Below are positions 1 to 7,731 of a DNA stretch of 64,000 bases, piece by piece; the first letter of the stretch is position 1, and every line of letters starts with the position of its first letter. The DNA is from Burkholderiales bacterium (GTDB lineage: Bacteria > Pseudomonadota > Gammaproteobacteria > Burkholderiales > Burkholderiaceae_C). A program made the position numbers and the translations under genes. Location of the stretch: NCBI GenBank assembly GCA_026932235.1, contig JAIXKR010000006.1, positions 104,476 through 168,475 of the forward strand, in the 5' to 3' direction. The notes under the pieces were generated by a model. It saw only the letters and a program-made list of their open reading frames with translations, did not search any database and was not told where the DNA came from.

Positions 1-2
1 TC

Positions 3-440
3 ATCGTCGTCGTCTGCGTCGCCCTGGCGCTGGCGCTGCAGGCCATCCTTGCCTTCACGCGCTTCGGCAGCCGGCTGCGCGCGGCGGTGGACGACCCGCG
101 CGTGGCCGCCGGGCTCGGCATCCCGGTCGATCGCGTCTTCCTGCTCACCTTCGCTTTCGGTTCGGGGCTGGCCGGATTGGGCGGCGCCCTGGGCGTGGAC
201 GTGCTCGGCCTGGACCCGAGCTTCCCGTTCAAGTTCATGGTGTATTTCCTCATCGTGTGCTCGGTGGGCGGCACGAGCTCGATCACCGGTCCGCTGGTGG
301 CGGCGCTTCTGCTGGGTCTGGCCGACGTGTTCGGCAAGTACTACGTTCCCAAGCTCGGCGGCTTCATCGTCTACGGGCTGATGATCGCGATCCTGCTGTG
401 GCGGCCGCAGGGCCTGTTCTCGGCCATGGCGCGCAAATGA
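3..440 (+). CDS. ABC transporter permease, LivH type (5' end outside window)
   Basis: This is the C-terminal part of an inner-membrane permease of the branched-chain amino acid (HAAT) importer family. The open frame runs in from the left edge, so the start is not seen. The visible 145 residues contain several hydrophobic segments and the family-typical ending in which a membrane helix is followed by RPQGLF. The stop overlaps the next permease start as ATGA, so the genes are an operon. The substrate cannot be read from the sequence. The purine-degradation genes just downstream make a purine-derived or other nitrogenous solute possible, but that is inference. It does not look like UrtB of the urea importer. 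Confidence 0.85.
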   Translation: MVVVCVALALALQAILAFTRFGSRLRAAVDDPRVAAGLGIPVDRVFLLTFAFGSGLAGLGGALGVDVLGLDPSFPFKFMVYFLIVCSVGGTSSITGPLVAALLLGLADVFGKYYVPKLGGFIVYGLMIAILLWRPQGLFSAMARK

Positions 441-1438
441 AGGACGCTGCCGCCCCCAAGGACGCGGCGCCGGCGCCGGGCGCGGCGCTGCTGCTGCTGG
501 CGCCGACGAAGTGGCGCCCCTGGGAATACGCGCTGTGGCTCCTGATCGCCGCCACGCCCTTCGTCTTTGCGCAGCATGGCGCGCTCATCAACGAGATCGC
601 CATCCTGGCGCTGTTCGCGCTGTCGCTGGACCTGATCCTCGGCTACGCCGGCATCGTCTCGCTGGGCCACGCCGCCTACTTCGGCGTCGGCGCCTACGGC
701 GCCGCGCTGTTCGCCAAGCACGTGATGCCCGATCCGCTGGTCGGGCTCGCGGTGGGGACGGCGCTGGGGGCGGTGCTGGGGCTGCTGACGAGCCCGATGA
801 TCGTGCGCGGCACCGACCTCACGCGCTTGATGGTGACCATGGGGATCGCGCTCGTGCTGTACGAACTGGCGAACCAGTTCGGCGAGTTCACCGGCGGCGC
901 CGACGGCCTGCAGGGCGTGGTGCTGGGGCCGCTGCTGGGACGCTTCGAGTTCGACCTCGCCGGGCGCGTGGCCTCCTTCTATTCGCTGGCGGTGCTCTTC
1001 GTCGCCTTCGTGCTCATGCGGCGCATCGTGCATTCGCCGCTGGGCCTGTCGATGCAGGCGCTGCGCGACAACCGGCTGCGCCTGCAGGCGCTGGGAATGA
1101 GCGTCAACGCGCGGCTCACGACCGTCTACACCGTGGGTTCGGCCCTCGCCGGAAGCGCGGGGGCGCTGCTTTCGCAGACCACGGGCTTCGCCAGCCTGGA
1201 CGTGCTCGATTTCCACCGCAGCGCCGACGTCATGACGACGCTGATCATCGGCGGCGCCGGCTGGCTCTGGGGCGGGCTGATCGGCGCGGTGGCCTTCAAG
1301 GTGCTGCACGACCTGATCTCGTCTGTGACGACGCAGTACTGGACCTTCTGGATCGGCCTCTTCCTCGTGCTGCTGATGCTCGTGGGCCGCGAGCGCCTGT
1401 TCCGGCCCTGGACCTGGGTGCGGCGGAGCGCGGGATGA
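437..1438 (+). CDS. ABC transporter permease, LivM type
   Basis: This is the second membrane subunit of the importer, 333 residues. The start is the ATG in the ATGA overlap with the preceding stop; an upstream extension of the frame lies wholly inside the first permease gene and is not used. The protein has a soluble proline/alanine-rich N-terminus, about eight hydrophobic segments, and the LivM-typical stretch LSLDLILGYAGIVSLGHAA. It ends with basic residues after a RERLFRPW motif. It should pair with the LivH-type subunit to form the transmembrane channel. Confidence 0.88.
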   Translation: MKDAAAPKDAAPAPGAALLLLAPTKWRPWEYALWLLIAATPFVFAQHGALINEIAILALFALSLDLILGYAGIVSLGHAAYFGVGAYGAALFAKHVMPDPLVGLAVGTALGAVLGLLTSPMIVRGTDLTRLMVTMGIALVLYELANQFGEFTGGADGLQGVVLGPLLGRFEFDLAGRVASFYSLAVLFVAFVLMRRIVHSPLGLSMQALRDNRLRLQALGMSVNARLTTVYTVGSALAGSAGALLSQTTGFASLDVLDFHRSADVMTTLIIGGAGWLWGGLIGAVAFKVLHDLISSVTTQYWTFWIGLFLVLLMLVGRERLFRPWTWVRRSAG

Positions 1439-1460
1439 GCAGGCCGGGAACGCGCGGGGC

Positions 1461-2225
1461 GTGGACGTGAGCGTGGTCCTGCACACCGAGCGGCTGAACA
1501 AGCGCTTCGGCGGCATCGTCGCCACCAGCGACGTGAGCCTGCGCGTCACCCGCGGCGCGCGCCACGCATTGATCGGGCCCAACGGCGCCGGCAAGACGAC
1601 GCTCATCAACCAGTTGACCGGGGTCACGGCGCCGACCTCGGGTCGCGTGCACCTGATGGGGCGCGACATCACCGACCTGGCGCCGCACAAGCGTGTCGCG
1701 CTGGGTCTGGTGCGAACCTTCCAGATCAACCAGTTGTTCGCGTCGCTGACGCCGCTGCAGAGCCTGGCGCTGGCCGTGGCCAGCCGCGAAGGGGTGGCGC
1801 GGCGCTGGTGGCAGCCGATGGGCGCGCACGCCGCCATCGCCGCCGAATGCGAAGCGCTGCTGCGGCAGTTCCGCCTGCTCGAGCAGGCGGGGCGGGCGAC
1901 GCGCGAACTGCCCTACGGCAAGCGGCGGCTCCTCGAGATCGCGCTCGCCATGGCGATGAAGCCGCGCGTGCTGCTGCTGGACGAGCCCGCCGCCGGCGTG
2001 CCGGCGGCCGAGCGCCAGGACATCCTCGACACCGTGGCGGCGTTGCCCGAGGACGTGAGCGTGCTGCTGATCGAGCACGACATGGACCTGGTGTTCAGCT
2101 TCGCGCGCTCGATGACCGTGCTCGTCAACGGCGCCGTGCTGACCGAGGGCACGCCGGCTCAGATCGCCGCCGATGCGCGCGTCAAGGCCGTGTACCTCGG
2201 CGAGACGGAGCCGACCCATGCCTGA
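1461..2225 (+). CDS. ABC transporter ATP-binding protein, LivG type
   Basis: This is a cytoplasmic ATPase subunit of 254 residues. Walker A is GPNGAGKTT near residue 35 and Walker B is VLLLDEPAAG. The signature region reads LPYGKRR, a degenerate form common in LivG proteins. The start is taken as GTG 1461; a second GTG two codons later (1467) is equally possible. It follows the LivM-type gene after 22 bases and overlaps the LivF-type gene by 8 bases, so all four genes are co-translated. It hydrolyses ATP to drive the importer. Confidence 0.88.
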   Translation: MDVSVVLHTERLNKRFGGIVATSDVSLRVTRGARHALIGPNGAGKTTLINQLTGVTAPTSGRVHLMGRDITDLAPHKRVALGLVRTFQINQLFASLTPLQSLALAVASREGVARRWWQPMGAHAAIAAECEALLRQFRLLEQAGRATRELPYGKRRLLEIALAMAMKPRVLLLDEPAAGVPAAERQDILDTVAALPEDVSVLLIEHDMDLVFSFARSMTVLVNGAVLTEGTPAQIAADARVKAVYLGETEPTHA

Positions 2226-2928
2226 GCCGCTCCTCGAGGTCGAAGGCCTGAGCTGCGGCTGGGGCGACGCCGTGGTGCTCAGCGACGTCAGCTTCACGCT
2301 GCCCGCGGGTCGCTCGCTGGCGCTGCTGGGCCGCAACGGCACGGGCAAGACGACCCTGCTGGAGACGCTCGTCGGCGTCACGCGGCGCTATGCGGGCAGG
2401 GTGCACCTGGGCGGCCGGCCGATCCATACCCTGGCGGTGCACCAGCGCGCCGAGGCCGGCATCGGCTGGGTGCCGCAGGAGCGCAACATCTTCAAGTCGC
2501 TGACGGTCGAGGAGAACCTGAGCGCCGTCGCGCGCCCCGGGCCCTGGAGCCCGCAGCGCGTGTTCGAGCTCTTCCCGCGCCTGCAGGAGCGCCGGCGCAA
2601 CCTGGGCACCGCCTTGTCCGGCGGCGAGCAGCAGATGCTCGCCTTCGGCCGCGCGCTCGTGCTCAATCCCAGGCTGCTGCTGCTGGACGAGCCACTGGAG
2701 GGTCTGGCACCGATCATCGTCGCCGAACTGCTGCAGGCGATCCGCCGCGTCGCGCGCGACGAGGGCCTGCCCTCGATCGTCGTCGAACAGCACCCGCACA
2801 TGGTGCTCGGCGTCACCGACGACGCGCTGGTGCTGGACCGCGGCAGCATCGTCTATCGCGCCACGAGCCAGGCGCTGCGCGATGACCCGACGCCGCTCGA
2901 CGCCTGGCTCGGGGTGTCCAAGCATTGA
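2218..2928 (+). CDS. ABC transporter ATP-binding protein, LivF type
   Basis: This is the second ATPase subunit, 236 residues. Walker A is GRNGTGKTT, the signature is LSGGEQQ, and Walker B is LLLLDEPLEG with the H-loop in VVEQHPHMV. ATG 2218 lies inside the end of the LivG-type gene. The gene is the last of its operon and runs convergently into the urate hydroxylase gene, with 42 bases between the two stops. No solute-binding protein gene is seen in this window for this transporter; it would lie to the left. Confidence 0.88.
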   Translation: MPEPLLEVEGLSCGWGDAVVLSDVSFTLPAGRSLALLGRNGTGKTTLLETLVGVTRRYAGRVHLGGRPIHTLAVHQRAEAGIGWVPQERNIFKSLTVEENLSAVARPGPWSPQRVFELFPRLQERRRNLGTALSGGEQQMLAFGRALVLNPRLLLLDEPLEGLAPIIVAELLQAIRRVARDEGLPSIVVEQHPHMVLGVTDDALVLDRGSIVYRATSQALRDDPTPLDAWLGVSKH

Positions 2929-2970
2929 GGGCAAGGGGCAAGGCGCGCGCCGGCGCCTGCCAGGGGCTGC

Positions 2971-4194
2971 CTATTGGAGCGGCGCCCCCGCCTCGAACCA
3001 GCGCTTGATCAGCGCGCGTTCCGGCTCGGTCATCTGCGTCGCGTTGCTCAGCGGCATGAGCCTGAGCACCGTCACCTGCTGGTAGACCATCTGCGCGTTC
3101 TTCCCGAGGCCCGCCGCGTCGTGCAGGTCGACGCCCTTTTCCTTCAGCGCCGTGCCGTGGCACATGATGCAGCGCTGGTCGACGACGGCGCGCACCTCGG
3201 CGTAGCTGGCCGGCCGGGCGGCCGCGGCCTGGGCCGCCGCGATCTCCTCGGCGCTCTTCGGCGCGGGTGCGAGCCAGAAGGCCAGCCCCGCCAGCACGAG
3301 CGTGCCCACCACGGCGTGCTCCCAGGGCGTGCGCCTGCCCAGCACGTGCGCCTTGTGGCGCGCGACGAAGCTGTGGCGGATGAGCGCGCCGGCCAGCATG
3401 AGCAGCACCAGCACGATCCAGTTGTGTTCGCCCTGGTAGAGCCAGCCGTAGTGGTTGGAGATCATCGCGATCAGCACCGGCAGCGTGAAGTAGGTGTTGT
3501 GCACGCTGCGCTGCTTGCCGCGCCGGCCGTGGATGGGGTCGGGCGTCTGCCCCGCGCGCAGCTGCGCCACCACCTTGCGCTGCCCGGGGATGATCCAGAA
3601 GAAGACGTTGGCGCTCATGGTCGTGGCCAGCATCGCGCCCACGAGCAGGAAGGCCGCGCGCCCGGCGAAGAGCCGGCAGGCGAGCCAGGAGGCGAAGACG
3701 ACGAGCGCGAACACGCACAGGCCGACGACGAGGTCGCCGCCTTCGCGCTGGCCCAGCGTGCGGCAGATGAGGTCGTAGACGACCCAGCAGACGACGAGAA
3801 AGCCGAGCGAGGCCGCGATCGCGGCCTGCGCCGACCAGTCGAAGACGCTCTTGTCGACGAGGAAGCTGCCGGCGTTGAAGAGGTAGAGCACCGTGAAGAG
3901 GCCGAAACCGGTGAGCCAGGTGGAGTAGCTCTCCCAGTAGGACCAGTGCAGGTTCTCCGGCAGCGGGCGCCAGCGCGGCGCCACCATGTACTTGTTGGCG
4001 TGATAGAAGCCGCCGCCGTGCACGGCCCACATCTCGCCGTCCACGCCCTTCTTCTTCGGGTCCTCGTGCTCGGGCGGCGTGAGGCTGTTGTCGAGCAGCA
4101 CGAAGTAGAAGGACGAGCCGATCCAGGCGATGGCGGTGACGATGTGCGCCCAGCGCAGCAGCAGATTGGCCCAGTCGAGCAGGTAGGCGTCCAT
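2971..4194 (-). CDS. puuD: Membrane urate hydroxylase with cytochrome c domain (PuuD)
   Basis: The protein (407 residues) matches the PuuD family: about eight hydrophobic helices (start MDAYLLDWANLLLRW) followed by a C-terminal cytochrome c domain with the haem site CIMCH near residue 343 and a downstream Met (TQMTEPERAL). The family oxidises urate to 5-hydroxyisourate and passes electrons through its own haem to the respiratory chain instead of making hydrogen peroxide. A GTG four codons upstream is also in frame, but the ATG gives the family-typical N-terminus. It is divergent from the GntR gene across about 41 bases. That layout, and the purine genes beyond it, support the role. No HIU hydrolase gene is visible nearby. 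Confidence 0.88.
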   Translation of the reverse strand: MDAYLLDWANLLLRWAHIVTAIAWIGSSFYFVLLDNSLTPPEHEDPKKKGVDGEMWAVHGGGFYHANKYMVAPRWRPLPENLHWSYWESYSTWLTGFGLFTVLYLFNAGSFLVDKSVFDWSAQAAIAASLGFLVVCWVVYDLICRTLGQREGGDLVVGLCVFALVVFASWLACRLFAGRAAFLLVGAMLATTMSANVFFWIIPGQRKVVAQLRAGQTPDPIHGRRGKQRSVHNTYFTLPVLIAMISNHYGWLYQGEHNWIVLVLLMLAGALIRHSFVARHKAHVLGRRTPWEHAVVGTLVLAGLAFWLAPAPKSAEEIAAAQAAAARPASYAEVRAVVDQRCIMCHGTALKEKGVDLHDAAGLGKNAQMVYQQVTVLRLMPLSNATQMTEPERALIKRWFEAGAPLQ

Positions 4195-4235
4195 ATCTGT
4201 ATACACTTTTGTATCGAATCCATGCTACCCGAATC
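4195..4235. promoter_or_regulatory. Divergent puuD/gntR control region with candidate GntR operator
   Basis: The 41 bases between the two divergent starts hold the perfect palindrome TGTATACA (4198-4205), and a second similar half, TTGTATCGAA, lies 4 bases later. This is strikingly AT-rich for the window. GntR/FCD regulators often bind short palindromes of this type in their own promoters, so this is a plausible operator for both genes. The protein-DNA match is inferred. Confidence 0.5.
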
Positions 4236-4958
4236 GTGGCCCGCACCCCCGCCGCCGCCCTGCGCCTCGTCGAGCCGAACACCGCCGCCAGCGCCACCGA
4301 ACGCATCGTCGAGGCGGTGACGACGGCCATCGTCGAGCGCCGCCTCATGCCCGGCACCAAGCTCGTCGAACAGCAGATCGCCGACCTCTTCTCGGTCTCG
4401 CGCACGGTGGTGCGCCAGGCGCTCAATCGCCTGAGCCGCGACCGCCTGGTGACGCTCGAGCCCGCGCGCGGCGCCTTCGTCGCCATGCCCAGCATCGACG
4501 AGGCGCGCCAGGTGTTCGAGGTGCGGCGCCTGCTCGAGGGCAGCATCGTGCGCCAGCTCGCGCGCCGCATCGACGAGGCCCAGCTCGCCGAGCTTCGCGC
4601 CCATCTGCGCGAGGAGCGCCAGGCGGTGGCGCGCGAGGACGTGGGCGCGCGCACGCGGCTGCTGGCGGACTTCCACGTCGTGCTCGCGCGGCTGCTGGGC
4701 AACGAGGTGCTCGTGCAGATGATCGCCGACCTGCTCTCGCGTTCGCAGCTGATCGCGCTCATGTACCAGTCGGGCCACTCGGCCGACCACTCGCAGGCCG
4801 AGCACGTCGAGATCGTGCAGGCGCTCGAGCGCCGCGACGGCCGCCTCGCGGCGCGGCTGATGGAGCAGCACATCACGAGCGTCGAGCGCAACCTGCGCCT
4901 GGATCCGCGTTCGCCGGACCTGGCCTCGGTGCTCAAGCCCAGGGGAGACAAGCCATGA
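4236..4958 (+). CDS. GntR-family regulator with FCD domain
   Basis: This is a DNA-binding regulator of about 240 residues. The winged helix-turn-helix lies around residues 20-85 (EQQIADLFSVSRTVVRQAL) and is followed by an alpha-helical FCD ligand-binding domain with metal-type His/Asp residues (for example DFHVVLARLLGN and HVEIVQALERRD). GTG 4236 is preferred as start. A TTG at 4209 would also be in frame but would put the N-terminus inside the operator region. The stop overlaps puuE as ATGA, so it is the first gene of the purine operon. It probably senses a purine breakdown intermediate and controls itself, puuE and puuD. Confidence 0.85.
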   Translation: MARTPAAALRLVEPNTAASATERIVEAVTTAIVERRLMPGTKLVEQQIADLFSVSRTVVRQALNRLSRDRLVTLEPARGAFVAMPSIDEARQVFEVRRLLEGSIVRQLARRIDEAQLAELRAHLREERQAVAREDVGARTRLLADFHVVLARLLGNEVLVQMIADLLSRSQLIALMYQSGHSADHSQAEHVEIVQALERRDGRLAARLMEQHITSVERNLRLDPRSPDLASVLKPRGDKP

Positions 4959-5944
4959 CCGCCGCTTCCACCGCTTCCACTGCGTCGGCGCCCCGCTACC
5001 CGCGCGACCTGCGCGGCTACGGCCGCACGCCGCCGCATCCGCAATGGCCGAGCCAGGCGCGCGTGGCGCTGCAGTTCGTCCTCAACTACGAGGAAGGCGG
5101 CGAGAACTGCGTGCTGCACGGCGACGCCGGCAGCGAGCAGTTCCTCTCCGAGATGTTCAACCCGGCCTCCTACCCCTCCCGCCATCTGAGCATGGAGGGC
5201 ATCTACGAATACGGCTCGCGCGTCGGCGTCTGGCGGCTGCTGCGCGAATTCGAGCGCCGCGGCCTGCCGCTGACGGTCTTCGGCGTCGGCATGGCGCTCG
5301 AGCGCAGCCCCGAGGTGACGGCCGCCTTCGTCGAGCTCGGCCACGAGATCGCCTCGCACGGCTGGCGCTGGATCCACTACCAGAACCTCGACGAGAGCGT
5401 CGAGCGCGAGCACATGGCGCGCGCGATGGAGGCCATCGCGCGCCTCACCGGCGACCGCGAGCGCAGGCTGCACGGCGCGGGCTGGTACACCGGGCGCGAC
5501 AGCCCGGCCACACGGCGCCTGGTCGCCGACTTCGGCGGCTTCGCCTACGACAGCGACTACTACGGCGACGACCTGCCCTTCTGGCTGCACGTGCGGAAGA
5601 GCGACGGCAGCCTGGCGCCGCAGTTGGTCGTGCCCTACACGCTGGACTGCAACGACATGCGCTTCGCGCTGCCGCAGGGCTTCAGCCACGGCGAGCCCTT
5701 CTTCCAGTACCTGAAGGACGCCTTCGACCTGCACTACGCCGAAGGGCAGGAGCGGCCGGCGATGATGAGCATCGGCATGCACTGCCGGCTGCTCGGGCGG
5801 CCCGGGCGCATGCGCGCGCTGCAGCGCTTTCTCGACCACGTGCAGGCGCACGAGCGCGTCTGGATCGCGCGCCGCATCGACATCGCGCGCCACTGGGCGC
5901 AGCGACACCCCTTCGACGCGCGCACGGCCTTCGTCTGGGAGTGA
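4955..5944 (+). CDS. puuE: Allantoinase, polysaccharide-deacetylase type (PuuE)
   Basis: This protein of 329 residues resembles the metal-independent allantoinase PuuE, which opens the allantoin ring to allantoate. It carries the family features FVLNYEEGGENCVLHGD near the N-terminus, SRVGVWRLLREFERR, and GHEIASHGWRWIHY, with a HIRKSDG-like stretch near the middle. It has no signal peptide, so it is cytoplasmic. It overlaps the regulator by ATGA and is followed after 2 bases by the next gene. The neighbouring UraD and allantoate hydrolase domains fit a linear urate-to-ureidoglycolate pathway. Confidence 0.87.
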   Translation: MTAASTASTASAPRYPRDLRGYGRTPPHPQWPSQARVALQFVLNYEEGGENCVLHGDAGSEQFLSEMFNPASYPSRHLSMEGIYEYGSRVGVWRLLREFERRGLPLTVFGVGMALERSPEVTAAFVELGHEIASHGWRWIHYQNLDESVEREHMARAMEAIARLTGDRERRLHGAGWYTGRDSPATRRLVADFGGFAYDSDYYGDDLPFWLHVRKSDGSLAPQLVVPYTLDCNDMRFALPQGFSHGEPFFQYLKDAFDLHYAEGQERPAMMSIGMHCRLLGRPGRMRALQRFLDHVQAHERVWIARRIDIARHWAQRHPFDARTAFVWE

Positions 5945-5946
5945 GC

Positions 5947-7731
5947 ATGAGCCAGCCGCTGACGCTGCAGGAACTCAACACCGCCACGCGCGAGGCCTTT
6001 ACCGCGCTGCTGGAAGGCATTTACGAGCACTCGCCCTGGATCGCCGCCAAGGCCTGGGAGACGCGCCCCTTTGTCAGCCTGGCCGCGCTCGAGCAGGCGC
6101 TCGTGCGCGCCGTGCGCGAAGCCGAAGCGGCGGCGCAGATGGCCCTCATCCGCGCGCACCCGGAGCTGGCCGGCAAGGCGATGGTCGCGAAGACGCTGAC
6201 CGCCGAATCGACGCAGGAGCAGAACAGGGCGGGCCTCACGCAGTGCACGCCCGCGGAGTTCGAGCGCATCCAGCAGCTCAACGCGGCCTACAACGCGCGC
6301 TTTGGCTTTCCATTCATCCTCGCCGTGCGCGGGCCGCGCGGCGAGGGCCTGAGCAGGCAGCAGATCATCGCCGCGTTCGAACGGCGGCTCGCGCATCCGG
6401 CGGACTTCGAGTTCGCCGAGGCGCTGCGCAACGTGCATCGCATCGCGCAGCTGCGCCTGGCCGACCGCTTCGACGCGCAGCCCGTGCTCGGCAACGCCGT
6501 CTGGGACTGGGCCGAACGCCTGGCCGTGCACAGCGAGCCGCCCTACGCCGAGCGCGGCGAACTCACCGTGACCTACCTGAGCGACGCGCACCGCGCCGCC
6601 GCGCAGCGCCTGGCGCACTGGATGCGCGCCGACTGCGGCTTCGACGCGGTCGAGATCGACGCCGTCGGCAACGTCGTCGGCGTCTATCACGGCACGGACC
6701 GCAACGCGCAGCGCCTGCTCACCGGCAGCCACTACGACACCGTGCGCAATGCCGGCAAGTACGACGGGCGTCTGGGCATCCTCGTGGCCATGGCCTGCGT
6801 GCGCGAGCTCGCGCGTGCCGGGCGGCGCCTGCCCTTCGGCCTGGAGGTGATCGGCTTCGCCGAGGAGGAGGGGCAGCGCTACAAGGCGACCTTCCTCGGT
6901 TCGGGGGCGCTGATCGGCGACTTCGACCCCGCCTGGCTCGAGCAGCGCGACGCCGAGGGCATCACGATGCGCGAGGCGATGGAACACGCGGGCCTGTGCA
7001 TCGCCGACATCCCCAGGCTGCGGCGCGACGCCTCGCGCTACCTGGGCTTCGTCGAGGTGCACATCGAGCAGGGGCCGGTGCTCAATGCACTCGATCTGCC
7101 GCTCGGCATCGTCACCTCGATCAACGGCAGCGCGCGCCTGCACGGCGAGATCGTCGGCATGGCCAGCCACGCCGGCACCACGCCCATGGGCCAGCGCCGC
7201 GACGCCGCCGCCGCCGCCGCCGAGTTCGTGCTCGCCGTGGAGCGCCGCGGCGCCGCCGCGCCCGAGCTCGTCGCCACCGTGGGCATGCTGGACGTGCCCA
7301 GCGGCTCGATCAACGTCGTTCCCGGACGCTGCCGCTTCAGCCTGGACGTGCGCGCCACCACCGACGCCGTGCGCGACGCCTGCGTGCGCGACCTGCGCGC
7401 CGAGCTCGAGGACATCTGCGCGCGCCGTGGCCTCGCGCATCGCCTCGACGAAGCCATGCGCGTGCCCGCCGCACCCAGCGCGCCGGCCTGGCAGGCGCGC
7501 TGGGAGGCGGCCGTGCAGGCGCTCGGCCTGCCGATCGAGCGCATGCCCAGCGGCGCCGGCCACGACGCCATGAAGCTGCACGCGCTTCTGCCGCAGGCCA
7601 TGCTCTTCGTGCGCGGCGAGAACGCCGGCATCAGCCACAACCCGCTGGAGTCCAGCACCAGCCACGACATCGAGCTGGCGGTGCGCGCGCTGCAGCACCT
7701 CATCGAGCAACTCGCCACGGAGATGGCATGA
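5947..7731 (+). CDS. Fusion of OHCU decarboxylase (UraD) and allantoate amidohydrolase
   Basis: The protein of 594 residues is two enzymes in one chain. Residues 1-170 are an OHCU decarboxylase domain with the typical RAHPELAGKAM and an EQNRAGL...FPFILAVRG ending; it makes S-allantoin. Residues about 175-594 are an M20/hydantoinase-type amidohydrolase with metal-site motifs GSHYDTV, KYDGRLG, AEEEGQRYK, VEVHIEQGP and ISHNPLESS. It releases ammonia from allantoate. Start ATG 5947 matches the UraD N-terminus; a longer open frame upstream is shadow inside puuE. There is no stop or frameshift between the domains. Such fusions are remembered from related bacteria, so the fusion is unusual rather than unique. 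Confidence 0.85.
   Translation: MSQPLTLQELNTATREAFTALLEGIYEHSPWIAAKAWETRPFVSLAALEQALVRAVREAEAAAQMALIRAHPELAGKAMVAKTLTAESTQEQNRAGLTQCTPAEFERIQQLNAAYNARFGFPFILAVRGPRGEGLSRQQIIAAFERRLAHPADFEFAEALRNVHRIAQLRLADRFDAQPVLGNAVWDWAERLAVHSEPPYAERGELTVTYLSDAHRAAAQRLAHWMRADCGFDAVEIDAVGNVVGVYHGTDRNAQRLLTGSHYDTVRNAGKYDGRLGILVAMACVRELARAGRRLPFGLEVIGFAEEEGQRYKATFLGSGALIGDFDPAWLEQRDAEGITMREAMEHAGLCIADIPRLRRDASRYLGFVEVHIEQGPVLNALDLPLGIVTSINGSARLHGEIVGMASHAGTTPMGQRRDAAAAAAEFVLAVERRGAAAPELVATVGMLDVPSGSINVVPGRCRFSLDVRATTDAVRDACVRDLRAELEDICARRGLAHRLDEAMRVPAAPSAPAWQARWEAAVQALGLPIERMPSGAGHDAMKLHALLPQAMLFVRGENAGISHNPLESSTSHDIELAVRALQHLIEQLATEMA

Noticed and set aside
371-1837. 488-codon minus-strand open frame over the first ABC genes
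   Set aside because: It is an antisense shadow with an Arg/His/Gln-rich product and no motif. The plus strand has LivM and LivG features.
1-2928. Urea (Urt) importer
   Set aside because: The permease ends and the middle of the LivH-type subunit do not match UrtB/UrtC, and no urease genes are nearby.
2813-5908. 1031-codon open frame on the minus strand across the puu genes
   Set aside because: It is an antisense shadow produced by GC-rich codon bias. The opposite strand carries the recognised PuuE and GntR proteins, and only the puuD segment, in another frame, is real on this strand.
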